Translations under genes and position numbers: made by a program
Shown here: positions 24,851 to 37,400 of the stretch, piece after piece
How the letters are laid out: each line of letters opens with the position of its first letter
How positions within the stretch are numbered: position 1 is the stretch's first letter
NCBI RefSeq assembly: GCF_028858725.1
Contig: NC_084767.1
Coordinates: 4,081,501 to 4,145,500 of the forward strand
Length of the DNA: 64,000 bases
Reading direction: 5' to 3'
DNA from: Colius striatus
Lineage: Eukaryota; Chordata; Aves; Coliiformes; Coliidae
The notes under the pieces: model-generated
The model's database searches: none
The model's input: only the letters and a program-made list of their open reading frames with translations
What the model was told of the DNA's origin: nothing

Positions 24851-25969
24851 AAAATGTCATTTGTCACCAGCAGCGCCTGGGGCTGATGAACACGGTACCA
24901 GAGAAGTGGCAGCAGCTCTGAGCTGTGTGTGCCAGGGCCCTACGAGGGACCCCGCAGCTCTGCACGCCCAAGGGAGCTTTTGCTCTCCTGGTGTCACCGA
25001 CACAGTACCTCAAAGTAAGGGTCAGATATGTTAATTAGCAACACATGTGTGGTTATTACGCCAACAACACTAAACCCAGTGCCCTAGGCATTGTGGGGAA
25101 AAACTGCTAATGTCTTTTGGCTTTAGTCTGCTCAAATAGCTCTGCCAGTCCCCTCTCAAGGCACAAGCAAAGCCTTGAGCTAGAGTTCAGTGCTCAACAG
25201 AGAAGTCTTTTCTTTTGGAGGGGAGCATTCTATATTTACTGCTTGATGCTCCATTCTGGAATCCTCTTAACAGACATGTCATATAACGTCTTTTTGACAA
25301 GGTGATAAGAGCAGAAGTTCTCGTTCAAATGTGCAAACCTTAATATACACGCCCACATCTTCACAGAAATCACCTAACTCGCAGCACTGCGAATGCAAGT
25401 GCCCACGTGCTGCCTTCCAGCACGAATATCACCCCATTGTCTGCAAAGTTATTTACCATGAAGGCTGTGAAACATCACAAACTAAGTTTGGGTTAAAGTC
25501 TGCAGTTACCAAAGACGCAAAGACAAAACTGTTCTAAACAAAATCTGAAGAGAAAGGGAACGGTGGTGTTTTCTTCTCCATCCTCCCATTGTTTTTTTGC
25601 TGCTGGTTGGTTTTGAGCAAGCAGACAGATCACTGGCACAAACCAGGCAGTGAAAGCCAGGAGTCGCTGGCATTGAGCTACTTGCGTTTTTGCCTCAGCT
25701 ATTTTCCAACACAGCCTCTGACATTTAAACAAGAAATAAAGGGAATAACATTCTGATCCTCAGCAGCATTTGCAATTTCATACTCGAATGAAAAGAAGCA
25801 AAAGCAGCATGCTTTTAAGAACACGACTCAGAAAGAAATTCCTCAGTGTTTAATCCAAATGACACAGCATCGAGATACACGGAATAGATCGTTTTCATAT
25901 GTGTACACACAATATGTAATGATATACAGAAGAGGGGAAGGCTCTCTGCTCTTGGAAACATCAAGTATT

Positions 25970-26100
25970 TGCTATTATCAGACACGGGACAGGAGGCCAA
26001 CTGGATCAATAGATTTACTCAATATAGAAAACTCTTATCTCCATTTCAGACTAGCTAGCCATAATGTCAGCACCTAGATGCCACTGACAGAGTTATCTCC
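25970..26100. promoter_or_regulatory. Candidate enhancer: three GATA sites
   Basis: TTATC occurs at 25,975, 26,035 and 26,093 (GATAA on the - strand), all within 123 bp. A CAGCACCTAG T-box/E-box-like segment lies between the last two. It is followed by a short CAG/CAA-type run near 26,104-26,118. Motif evidence only. Confidence 0.25.
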
Positions 26101-26439
26101 CATCAGCAGCAGCAGCAATAACTCTGGGAGCTGGGCGACACCTATGAAAAGCCAATAACCCAAACAGAAATATTCTGTTCCGCTGTCCATTTCAAAGATA
26201 AAGGGGAAGTGACCCACCCCTCCCTGGTCTGAGCGTGTCTGTCATGCCTGCAAAATAAGGCTTTGCAGCCTGTGTGAGGTTTCAGCTTCAAATGCCCATT
26301 CCCACTGGGGCGATGCAAACTGAAGACCTTGCGGGTATAACAAGACCAGACCCCTGGAAGGGTCAGGTCCAAAAGCGTCCCTGGACGTGATACTTAGCCA
26401 TCATGCTGTTGAAAAGAAGCAAGCAAAAAGCTTTCATGT

Positions 26440-26800
26440 TGTTCTATATATATGTGGTTCTATCTATAGGGCCTGGTGTGCGCTGATCCCCGAGGAGCCG
26501 TTCTCCCTGCCTGCCCTTTGGGCGCTTATCGCGGGAGCAGAGGGACGCAGGCAGCATTATCACCGGGCCAGGCTCAGAGCAGCCGAGTGGCACTTTCCTT
26601 TCATGCAGCCCCCGACACCGAGCGCGGGGCGAAGCGCTGCACAGCGCTGCAGCACAGCCCACCACCCAGCCTGGCAGCCTCTGAGGGCACAAGATAAGTG
26701 GGATACGCGGGGCAGCTCTGATGTTGCAGCAGGAGACAAAGGTCAGGAGCGATAACATCTCATCGGTCTCATGTTGAGAGGTTAAAAATAAAAGGGAGCC
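26440..26800. promoter_or_regulatory. Candidate cardiac enhancer: GATA cluster with MEF2 site
   Basis: TTATC lies at 26,526 and 26,557, GATAAG at 26,693 and GATAA at 26,751. A perfect MEF2-type TTAAAAATAA lies at 26,782-26,791. The centre is locally CpG-rich, unlike the surrounding intergenic DNA. GATA plus MEF2 is a classic cardiac combination. The distance from NKX2-5 is about 15 kb. Confidence 0.3.
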
Positions 26801-26819
26801 CCAGGGGGAGCGAGAGACT

Positions 26820-28730
26820 GTGGTGGCGAGATGTCACAGCACTCCAGGGAGAGACCTTCACCAGATCTCCATCTCAACTCCTACCAGATTTTTTGTAGGG
26901 ACTGCCTGGCTGCACCAGCCTCAGGAATGAGACAACGTTTTAGCACCCAAGACATCACTTTGAGGCAGGTGGTACAGCAACGATTGCCACAGCTTTGCTT
27001 TACAGCAGTACCCAAGGTCCGTGCTGCAACTGTGGAACCAGCTTCCTCAGCACCACACAAGCCCAGGCTGGGCCTTTCCTGCTCAGGTGGAGTAAGTGTG
27101 AAAAGGCAATGGGTGAGGATGTAGCTAGGCAAAGAGAAACTGGTAAGTACAAATCCTCTAAGGTTATTTAGGCATCCAACAGGTACGTGACAGGCTTAAA
27201 ATCACAACAGCAAACCCCAAACCACAGGCAAATAAAGTTAAAAGCTGCTTTTTTATGAAGCATTCCACAGGGTTCATATTTAATGTGTTTGCTACTGTGA
27301 AGACCATATGGCTGCTTGTGTAGAATTTGATACTTTTCATGATCACACAGTGCCAGAAGCGGGGAGTTTATTCTACATATTGCTCACACTGGTGGGACCA
27401 GCAGCCTCAGCCCATAGCACAGAGAGGGGACTTCAGCCTGGGAAATCAGAGCTGGCTTTGCTGCCCTTAACCAAATGTCTTTACAAGGAGACACACAGAT
27501 ACAACTAGGTAACGTTTTCTAGTGATTTTGCAGAAGTGTGAGTAATTATAGACAGTAAAGGACTTCAACAGCAACCACGTGTGCTGTGTCTGCTAACTTG
27601 AGTGGACAGCTGTGTGTACACCACACAAAGGGCCAGGCCCTAAACCCAGTTCAGTCAATAAACATTCCCAGTCCCATCTTCAGGCTGTAGCTCTCTCTTT
27701 ACTTGGAAAGGGATCAGATCTTCAAGGCCCAGTTGCAGCACACTGGCACATCCAGAGCATCTCTCTTCATGCATCACCTGATGAAACCGGCACAAACTCT
27801 TCCATTGCATCCTCTGTGTGAGAAAGCTAAAACCTCAGCTCAGTGGGACTGACTTGTGCCTTGCTTCACAGAGCAGCCTGGACTCTACCATTTTATACCA
27901 GCAAGCAGAAAATAACACTTTAGCTTATCAGTGTAACCATCTCAGCCTGAACAAGTCCATCATCAGCTGCAGGGATAGACACTTGCCTTCAACCAGTCCA
28001 CAAACAGCTTTAGGCAGCAGCAGGATGATGCAAGACCCCTGGATGCATTCTACACAGCTGACAACAGAAGCAGAAGATGGAGTAATAACTGGTTATGTGA
28101 TTCCCAGCTACAGTCAGTCTCTGGCTCCAAGATCCCAGTCTGCAACCAAAACACCAGCTTTGGGGAATGGGTCATCCCTGCTCGACCAGCAGCTTGGGAA
28201 GGGTTTATTTAGTGACTATTTGATGTGAGCATGGACATTCACAGTGAACCAGGCAGCTGCAAAGATGAAGATGACACTGCTCCAGTTATCACGGTAGCTA
28301 GTGATGCTGCTTTCACAACATGAAGTGGAATGATATGAGATTTGTTTTCAGGAAGTACTGGCATTTTATTCCCCCCCCCCCCCAAGCTTTTAGCAATGCA
28401 GTACACAGCAGAGAAAGAGAAGTCTGACTTTTCCACCTCTGAACACTTTAGGTTCAATTAACCTTATTTCTAGACAGATAAGTGACAAATCCTGCAGCTA
28501 CCAAATCCTGGAAAGATGATATCAACTGGTCCCATTATTCACTAACAAGCCTAACTTCAGCTGTACATGGCTGAGAAATATTCAATGATGCCATCAACCG
28601 ATGCATTAGAAGAGAGAACCAAATGTTGTACTAAAATGTGAAGTATTAATAGAAGCTCTTTCCATCTCTCTGAAGTCGAAATGATTTCTCAACTAATGTA
28701 TAAGTATCATACTTAAAAGTACAAGTAAGG
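26820..28730. other. Intergenic DNA with a poly-C run
   Basis: No gene or repeat family was recognised apart from an uninterrupted run of 13 C at 28,371-28,383. Open frames are short and show no family resemblance. Confidence 0.4.
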
Positions 28731-28734
28731 ACTG

Positions 28735-29110
28735 AATGGAGAGTGCAAGAGCTGAGCTGTTCAGCCCAGAGAAAACAAGGGGCTGGGGATCTTAGCGATC
28801 TACTTAAGTATCTGACAGGAGGGTGCACAGAGGAGGGAGCCAGGTTCTTTCCAGTGACACAACAGACACAAACTGAAACAGAAGAGGTTCCCTCTGAACA
28901 TCAGGAAACATGTTTTTGCTGTGAGGGTGACCAAGCACTGGAGCAGGCTGCCCAGGCAGGTTGTGAAATTTTCACCCTTGGAAATTCTCAAGAGCAATGT
29001 GGACACAGTCCTGGGCAACAGCTCTGGGTGGCCCTGCTCGAGCAAGGGCTTGGTCCAGCTGACATCCAAAGGGCCCTGCCAACCTCAACTGGACTGCAAC
29101 CCTGAGAAAC
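28735..29110 (+). repeat. CR1 LINE fragment, forward orientation
   Basis: The sequence reads as the 3' part of an avian CR1 element: GAGCTGTTCAGCCCAGAGAA, then GCACTGGAGCAGGCTGCCCA, then GGCCCTGCCAACCTCAACTG. The usual 3'-terminal short repeats are missing or degraded. This is a 5'-truncated, non-coding copy, as is normal for CR1. The open frames through it are remnants of the element and not a host gene. Confidence 0.85.
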
Positions 29111-29114
29111 ACAG

Positions 29115-32050
29115 ATAACCAGGGAAACTGAGCAACAGCAAAGAAAACTCCCAGCCCTATTAAAAGGACTGAGTTTTGAAGTAGAGTTCCAGTTCTCACC
29201 AACTGCCCTCAGATAAAAGAACTGCATCAACTTTCAGCATTTCAAAAAGAAATCACTGGGTAATCCTTGGCATTTACCCCACAGAGCATCAGGAGTGGCC
29301 CACACCGCAGCTGCTACTCTGCTCTGGCAGCTTGGTTGTGGCAGAGAGTACCCACTGCCTACTTGGAGAACATGTATCTCACCTTTAAGGGACAGAAACA
29401 CAGCAGGAGCTCAGGAACCAGTTACATGAAGGGCTTGGTGCCCTCTGCAGCAATATACAAAGACACCACATCTCACTGTAATAGTTGCTTTCAGTTCTGG
29501 TGGACCCACACCATTACAAATAGGGAGGCAAAGCACTGGGAAGATGATTTTCTTCCCCCTGCCCCTTCCAAAGAAGAGCCCTACGTATTTGTAGACAAGT
29601 ATGCACATGCCCCCTGGATATTCTCAGCCCCCAAAGATTCCAGCTTGACTTGCCTGGCTTGCTCTGGACCACTTGGCATGTGATAGCAGCCGCACACATT
29701 TGGTAGAGACATTTTTAGAAACTTCCAAGCTATGAATTCACCCTTCCATTTCAGTAAAGCCAGCTATGCAGAAAGCATTCCAAAAGCAGAACTTCAAACA
29801 CAGGCTTCATTCCCTCCCTCACTTCTTACAGTTTGTTTTCATAAGATTCCTGTATTTGCTGACACTATAACCAATAATTAAGTCAAATCAGATCAGTCTT
29901 CTCAGTACAGCCACACTCTATGTTAAAACTCTTTCCAATTCTTTCTCTCAAGTTTGTGCTTCATTGCAATCACTAGAAGATGACTTTCCTTGAAAACGCA
30001 GAGCCAACTTAGGCAATGACCTTCATGCTGCACACTTCAGGGTTGTACTGGGGATATGCCCATGACCCCAGCTATGGCAACATAGATACCCAGCAGGCCC
30101 CTGCTCCTGCCCACAGGCTTTCTGCTGTGTCCACGTAGGAACGGAGACAGGATCACATCTGCAGCCTGTTAACCACGTGCTGGCAACACAGCTAGATATC
30201 AAACAGTCCTGCCTGGCTCCTGATACACTGAGAGTCAACTTCCAGGTGCTCTGCACTTTTCCACAAGTGTTCAGAGAAAGCAAACTGATCTCAGCAGGTT
30301 GGACTCTGTAGGCAGGATGTGACATGGGCTCTCACGAAGCAGCAGGCTCTCAATCACTAAACCCACTAAGGCAGCTGAACTGCCCCATCCTCATCCCTAA
30401 GTAGCTCCAGCTGCACAGTAAAACACCCATAGTCCTTCAAATGGCTTCAGCCTCCTTTACTGGGAGGACACAAGTAGTTCACCACCACTCAGCTGATGAG
30501 CAGGAGTTCATTAACCCACAGCTGCTTGATGGCTACCAGCTGCCTGTCTCAGCCCCTGAACTCCAGGGCAAGGAGATCTCAGGCTCTTTTTAAGCTCCTA
30601 AATTCTAAAGGTTTGAAAGAAAGGGATTTTCACTACAACTGTTTTGTGACAGTGATTCCCACTCTCACCCTGCAGTGACCACATCTGATACCTGCTGCCT
30701 GGGGGAGGAGCACTCCTGAGTGCCTTCCCTTGTGTATGAACCCTGCAGCACAGCTCTCAACACTGCTCCAGAACCTGCCCTTTCTTCCTCTAAAGCTCCC
30801 CAAACATGTTCTACTTCTGCAGTCCTGGAGTTCCTGCTCTCAGGAGGGCTCCAACCCTTAGCCCTCAAGTCGTGCCTGAGCCCAAAGGTACAGAAAGATC
30901 CTCTTCTCATCATCCCTGTTGGGTCTGCTGCACTTGTTAGAGCAAACTTGAAGGGTGAAGCACCTAAGAGACCTCTATTCACTTTCAAACAACTTGGTGT
31001 GATGGCAGTTTTTACCCTTCACAACCTCAGGCATGCAGCAAAAGCAAGGGCCCTGAGACACACCATCCTGTGTGATTCAAACCCCATCTTCATCTCCAGG
31101 GGTGGCCATGGAGATCTGTGGGCTACCCAAAAGGCAGAAGATGCAAATATAAATCCCCTTATAGATACAGAAGAACTGCACAGGCCCAACTGTCCACACT
31201 CCCTGGATAAACATTGCAAGTAGGAGACAACAAAGAGCCTGGCACAACCACCTCTTTGCTTATTCAAAAGATCACATATAGACACCTACCTTTAAGCCAG
31301 GAACACGGTCTGCAGGTGAGGAGCAAGACAGGTACCAGCCTGAAGCCTGGAGGGAGGATGTCTGAGCACAGGCAGCCAGCCCCAGCTGTGGGCTATATGG
31401 GCTGATCAAGGGATCCCACCCTGCCTAGCAAAGATCCAGGGCACCTACCACCAGCTCTCCTCCAGCACTCAACCACCAAGCCAGGGTGTCTTCTGAGGAA
31501 CCACTTGGGGAGATCAGGCCCAAATGTCAGAGATGGTGCTTCACCAAATCTCCTTTCTTACCTCAAAGAGGAAATGCTATTTATAATGTCTCCACTCATT
31601 CTTTCTTTTCAGATCTGTGGCCCACCAGGAGCCTGGATACTTTCTGGCTGCCTGTGGAAGAAAATGGTTCAAGTACTAAGCGCTGCAGATCCACCTGTTG
31701 CATCCTGAGGGGGATTTGTACTCTTCCCCTCTCCCAAAAGGGCCAGTGGTCCTTGATCTTTTTTTTTCAGTTGTTTCCCTTGTCTCTAAGGTCTGAACTG
31801 ACAGTCAGTTCACGCAGGGCAGGTGTTGACAAAAGGGCTAGACTGTATTTTTTAAGTGAAATCTGGATGCAGCAGAAAACAAATGTTATCACAAAGGTCC
31901 TTAAAAGTTTTTCTTTTTGCCCTCAGACAGCAGGTCAAGGCCTGAAAGCTAAAATTTGAGGAACAAGATGAGAACATAGCAAAACCCAAGACATTCAGCA
32001 ACAGACCTTTTCTTTCCCCCAATCCCCAAAGTGCTACATCACAATCCCCT
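29115..32050. other. Intergenic DNA, nothing recognised
   Basis: Several open frames of 100-167 codons occur on both strands, but none resembles a known protein or shows paired splice sites with family-like flanking exons. No RNA gene was seen. Confidence 0.4.
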
Positions 32051-32055
32051 TGCAA

Positions 32056-32145
32056 AAACATAGAATGATAGAATGGTAGGGTTGGAAGGGACTTTTAGAG
32101 CTCATCTAGTCCAACCCCCTCCCAACATCTCCCCTTGGAAAGAAA
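32056..32145 (-). repeat. CR1 LINE 3'-end fragment, reverse orientation
   Basis: ATAGAATGATAGAATGGTAG followed by GGTTGGAAGGGACTTTTAGA and CATCTAGTCCAACCCCC is the reverse complement of the CR1 3' terminus with its short terminal repeats. Only about 90 bp are retained. Confidence 0.88.
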
Positions 32146-32149
32146 CTTT

Positions 32150-34040
32150 ACAGAAATTCTCAGCACTGTGAGAAAGCTGCTGCTTTTTTTAAGGCTGACT
32201 GACGTTCTGACAGGAGCATGTTGCAAAGATAAAGCCAGTGAAACCTCCTGCACACAGTCCCACTGCATCACTGCCTACAGCAGAGCTCTCCCCTCTGCTT
32301 AGCTCCCAGTATCTGAGAGATTAGCAACAACCTATTTTTACATTGCATCCCCATGAGGGAGGAAACACTGAGGCAGCTGGTGTGTGGCCACCTGCAGCTA
32401 CACAAAGTTTCACAAAGATCTGACCATTTTTCAAGCTGGCTGAAAAAAAACCATAAAGCCAAACTACTGCATCTGTCCCTGGAGCAGTGAGCAGCCTGTC
32501 AAGGGAGGATTTCATCTTTTCCAAGACCAGGGATCAGGTGGACACACTTTTATCACCCTTTGTATGTTTGTACACCTCTGCAGAGGGGCACAGAGGTGAG
32601 CAGGCTCCAGAGAGGGCAGGAGCCTGATGCTGGAGATGATTTGTGTGAAATGCAACAGGCAGTATCACTGAGCTGGCTGAAACTTGCTCCATCGTGCCCC
32701 CAGCTTGCAAACTACACATTGCTCTCCCTGGCTTGCAGTCTGTTCATCAGAAGACTTATTCCAAAGCGTGGCTTTTGTTGTGCTTATTAAAAAGCACACA
32801 CGCGTTGTTACCTTATTTGAGTAACGTCCCTCTTATTCAAAACCAGAACGTGCACACCGACAATTTATTTCCACCTTAGTGCAATTGTGTATCTCGGGAA
32901 AGGTTGTGGGGAAGGCTGCACTGACGTATCAACGCTACGGCACAAGCCACATCCCCTGTGGGGAGCGTGGGTACTGCAGCAGTGCCCTCTGCGGGAGGCA
33001 CCAACTCCCAGATCCCTTGTAACCACTGCACGAAGAAAGGCTGAGGCATCAACTCTTGGGGCAGAGCCCTTGTTTTTGAACTCGATTACCAACTCCACCT
33101 TTTCTTGCTTATGCACAGAGCTTCCCCGTCACCACTTCAGCCTTCTGTGCTCGGGTTTGGGTCACAACAACCTGCTGCCACTTGTGGATTTAACCAACCT
33201 CGTAGCAGCTGCCAGCAAAAGGGTAACTGGTGACCACTGACAAGACCTAGTAAATGAGTATCACAGTGAGAAGGTGATGGCCTGGTCACCTCTTCTCCCT
33301 AAACACACCCTGGAGAACTAACCACAAAGGTAACCTCACCTCAATCTCACACAAACTTACATGCTGCAATTTGCCTGACACTGCTTCTCAGGACATGTGT
33401 AGCACTGCCTTCTAAAAAGGTTTACTTCCATCTACTAAATGAAGGTAGTATTTAGCCATTCTGTGAGAATCTCCCAAAGTGAATGTCAATTTTACCAGCA
33501 GTGAAGCAGTGATGAAACAATTTCCAGAGGGGAAGGCAAGCTGTTTTAGGAACATTGCAGTGCAGCTTTTGATACCTGAAGGTACTAGATGGAGTGTGGC
33601 AGGTTGGTATTTCGTATGAAAGCAAATCAACTCCCATTACTAAAGCACTGGGGATGGGGAAGGGTCATTGTAAATGGTTTTACTCACTTAGAAAACACAA
33701 ACCTTATAAGCAAGAAAAACTTCCAAACTTAAAAACTTGGCAGTATTTTGCAAATATAAAGTATGAAGTGGAATTCTACAACAAAAAGTAGCAAAAAGGC
33801 TTTTGATTTCAACAGATGAGCAATGTGATTCTCCAATCTGTTGTGGGAATTACACAATAACAAGCAGAGCTCACATTCTCACCTGGGTTAGACCCTCCCA
33901 AGGCCAGAGGAACAGGACCTGTATGTGTGCTATGCTCCCAGAAAAAAAACAACCCAGAAGCAAACACTGCTATTAAGCAGAATTTTTACACTGGAAGTTA
34001 TACAGGCACTTTCAATCCATTACACTTTGTTTGCAAACAA
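32150..34040. other. Intergenic DNA between NKX2-5 and BNIP1
   Basis: The sequence approaches the BNIP1 3' end. No coding exon, RNA gene or further repeat was recognised. Confidence 0.4.
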
Positions 34041-34054
34041 AACTTGAGTTTACA

Positions 34055-34468
34055 TGGTTACAATAAATAGTTTTATTAGTGGAATGTATGTGAGTTTCTC
34101 CCCCTCCATCCTTCCTCAGCCTCTCAGCACCTTACACACAGATGTCAAAGCAGCTTCCAGTCCAAGCCGAGGATAAAAGTTAATTTCCAGGCAAAATGAA
34201 GGAAGGTGGAGAAGCTTGGCACTTTTGAGCACCTCATTCCCAGAATCTACAGGCCAGTTGGGGTTTCTTCTTTCCACACCTTGATCTACCTGCTTCTTCC
34301 TGACTCTTCTCAGGCATGCCACGTGCTCCATGGGATAAAGTCACGTCTGGCTCTAACGCTCTTTCAGCTATTGCAGTATCCCTTCATTGTTTTATTGAAA
34401 AGCTCTACCGTCACGCCGCCATCCCTCTCTGGTTTTGCTTTGGAATAGTTCAGTTTAGCCTTGGAATA
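34055..34468 (-). other. BNIP1: BNIP1 3' UTR with two candidate poly(A) signals
   Basis: On the - strand, AATAAA occurs at 34,391-34,396 (about 75 nt after the stop codon) and at 34,072-34,077. The distal signal gives a UTR of roughly 400 nt. Which one is used cannot be told from sequence; both are canonical hexamers. Confidence 0.6.
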
Positions 34469-37400
34469 TTACAAAAATGGAAAGAGTCTTTTTTTCAAAA
34501 TATAGAGCACTGTGGCCAGGAACAAGGCAAGGGCGAGAAAGATCAGCAGCTTGTCCGTCAGTTCCCGGCGGTTGTACTTCGTGATCAGCTTTCGCCCCAA
34601 CTGAATTGTCCCAGACATGGACTTGAATTCTTCATTTGCTTCCAGGATGGTTCGTGAGGAATTGGCTGAAAGGGGTTGGGGGGGGGGGGGGAGGAAAAAG
34701 AGATCAGCTGGTTGTGCTTTAGAAATACATGACAAAGGATATAAGCGAAGTATTTGGCAACACAGAGTGTCTGTGAGATCCTGCTGGGTCAGGGTGACTT
34801 GTGGGTAAGACAAATGCAGGCTGCTGTTGCAGGAGCTCTCACAAGTCAGTATTCTCACGTGCTAAGGAAAAATGCAAAGCCAGAGTAACGAATGGCTTAG
34901 AAGCCCTGCATCCTGAGCCTGCACTTCTAGCTTTTAGGTTGCTAGTTTTGTGGTTTTTAATGAACAAGGACTCATGAGAAGCAGAGTGAAATAAGAATGG
35001 TGCTAGAACCACCAATCTGAGAGAAGTGGCTGCCACCATCAGCATCGGTTCTAGCAGCAGCAGGACAGGTCAGTATTTGTGTAAACAACAACTGAAGCTG
35101 TTCCCTCAAGGAAGAGCAGTACGTCTGTGTGATTCAGATGCAGAAAGTGCAAAAGCAGCATGCAGCAGTAGGAGATCCTTAGTGATTCATCTCAAACAGT
35201 TTCAAGTTATTGAAGACCACTTTTTTTTATTCTCCTAATAATAAAACAATCAACTGAAGTGCACTGATTGGCCTCAACTAAAGAGCAGAATATGCCAAAA
35301 CAGGAAGATGGACCATCAGTCCCTTTCAACTTCCCTTTTCCTGGGAGGATAACAAGCAAAAAAACCAATGCAGGCCCCAGTGTCCTCAGTCTTTCTCCTT
35401 TCAAATCATCAAAAGCCCAGGAGTCCTCATTTTCTTACATTACAGAATGCACACCCTGTACAGCAGCGAATGCTGGTGTACCACTCTACACTGAACTGAC
35501 TGATGAAAGAAAGGTCAACCTCCACGTCGTCTGGTTCACAAAAACAAGCATAGTAGCAACGTGTCTGTAATATCCTGCAAACCATCATGCCTCATCTTTA
35601 AGAGGCATTTGGATCCAAGTGAAAATAGAAAACCTGTTAATGACAAGGCAGAGCTTCCCTGCTTCACAGCTGCAGATATTCACTGCATACCGAGATAGGA
35701 CTTGCTCAGAAGACAAGGAAACTCTTAACTCCAGGTTCAGCATTTGCAGCTGGGTTTTGTAAATGACCTTAGATAGTTTTTTGCTTGATGAACTCCAAGT
35801 GCTGTTCAGTCAGAAACAGGGTGAGAAAGTGTCTGCCAAACTGTCTTTTTACTGGGAGAAGAAACACACTACTTTTTCCCGAACAAACCGTGTCCAGCTG
35901 CCATCCTCGGATGGGGGCTGAGAACAAGGAGGGAAAATGGTGTGTTATTTATCCTCATCTTTAAACTGTCCTCTCTTCTGCCCAAAAGCACAGCTAGTAA
36001 GAGGCCCTGGCAACACAGATCCAACTTCTAAACGCTTCATGAATCACTAGTTCTGACAGGTCACTTGATTTATTGTCTTAGGAGTCTAAGCCAAAGAACT
36101 GGGTGAAATTTTAGTTTCACAGTCCATGATGCACTGCTGACAGAGCAAGTGACCTTGGGTTCAAGTCACTTGATCTCCTTGTCTCTTAGTCATCCCAGCT
36201 GGAGACTGGGTGAAAACCAAGTTTCCTCAGTGTATGGACTTGTAGCAACGTTGTTATCTTCTCTGCCATTACCAAACCTGTGCCAGGACAGTAGCACAGA
36301 GTGACTCCAAACACACTCTTGGCACTATGTGAACACACATTGCTTTTAAGTGAAGCTAAAACAAAAGCTCCTTATCCTGCTCTCTTTTCCTTTTCATAAT
36401 CATGAAGTAGAAACTCCAACAAACAGCTCCACGCAATGCTCATGATTGTTCTCTCTTCATGTGCAGAGAGAAGCTCTGCTGGATGGTCCTTTAGTTATCA
36501 TCATAGTATGTTCTCCTACAGCAAAGCAAGTTTCCACAACGCTCCACACCATGTCAGTTGGCCTCTCCCCATCCTAACACAACTGACAAAAGGTGCTTCA
36601 ACCATCCAATCCAAACCCAAACACGAGTAACATCTGTACCTAAGGTCTGCACGGTCTCCTCACTTTGCTGGACTTGCTGTGACATCATTCTGCTAATGCC
36701 CATCAGACTCTCCGTGATGTTACTTGCACTTTCTGCCAGACTTTCCTTTGTAGTCTTCCTGAAAAAGAAAAGGAGGAAGGGATAAATTTGTGTGTTTGGG
36801 TACTGTGGGGAAAATGTTGCTGCCAAGGAGCTTAGAACAAGAGCTTGCCACTAAACATGTCTAGCAATGTACAAAAGACACAATTAGTTTATAACATCAG
36901 AAATCCAGATTAACTTCACTAAATAATAACATTATTATTAGTTGTTGTTGTTAAAGTCATAAGCCAAAACAACTGTTGGTGACTCAGAATCTCATGGGGG
37001 CCTGTATTTCACCCCTTATTCATCCATGTCTGTACAACTTGATGAGCTGGTGTGGAAGCACCAATACAAACTACTACTGTATTACTCTGGGTATCCCTTT
37101 TGTTGCTTCATGTTACTAAACACAGCAGCTTTTCAAAACAGAAATTACACATGTTTACATCCAGTTCTGCACATGCAAACAGTCTACATAATCATCCATT
37201 ATTTGTTTATAACTCTGACTGGAATTAATGTAAATGACAGACAGAAAGACCAAGAAGGCTCACTGATCCCCTTTTCTGCTTAGATGTGCCAACACCAAGA
37301 AAACCTGAAATGACCACGATCCTTGACAGTTTAAATCTCCACAAAAGGTAAAGGTTTTTCTCCACAGAAAAACCATGCTCTGGACACAGTTAAGTAACTT

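Noticed and set aside
28743-29105. 120-codon + strand frame
   Set aside because: It lies entirely inside a CR1 fragment.
31486-31959. 157-codon + strand frame
   Set aside because: It has no family resemblance and no neighbouring exons. The length is within chance expectation for 64 kb scanned in six frames.
36125-36215. tRNA gene suggested by GGGTTCAAGTC
   Set aside because: There is no cloverleaf around it. It fits a MIR-like SINE core better.
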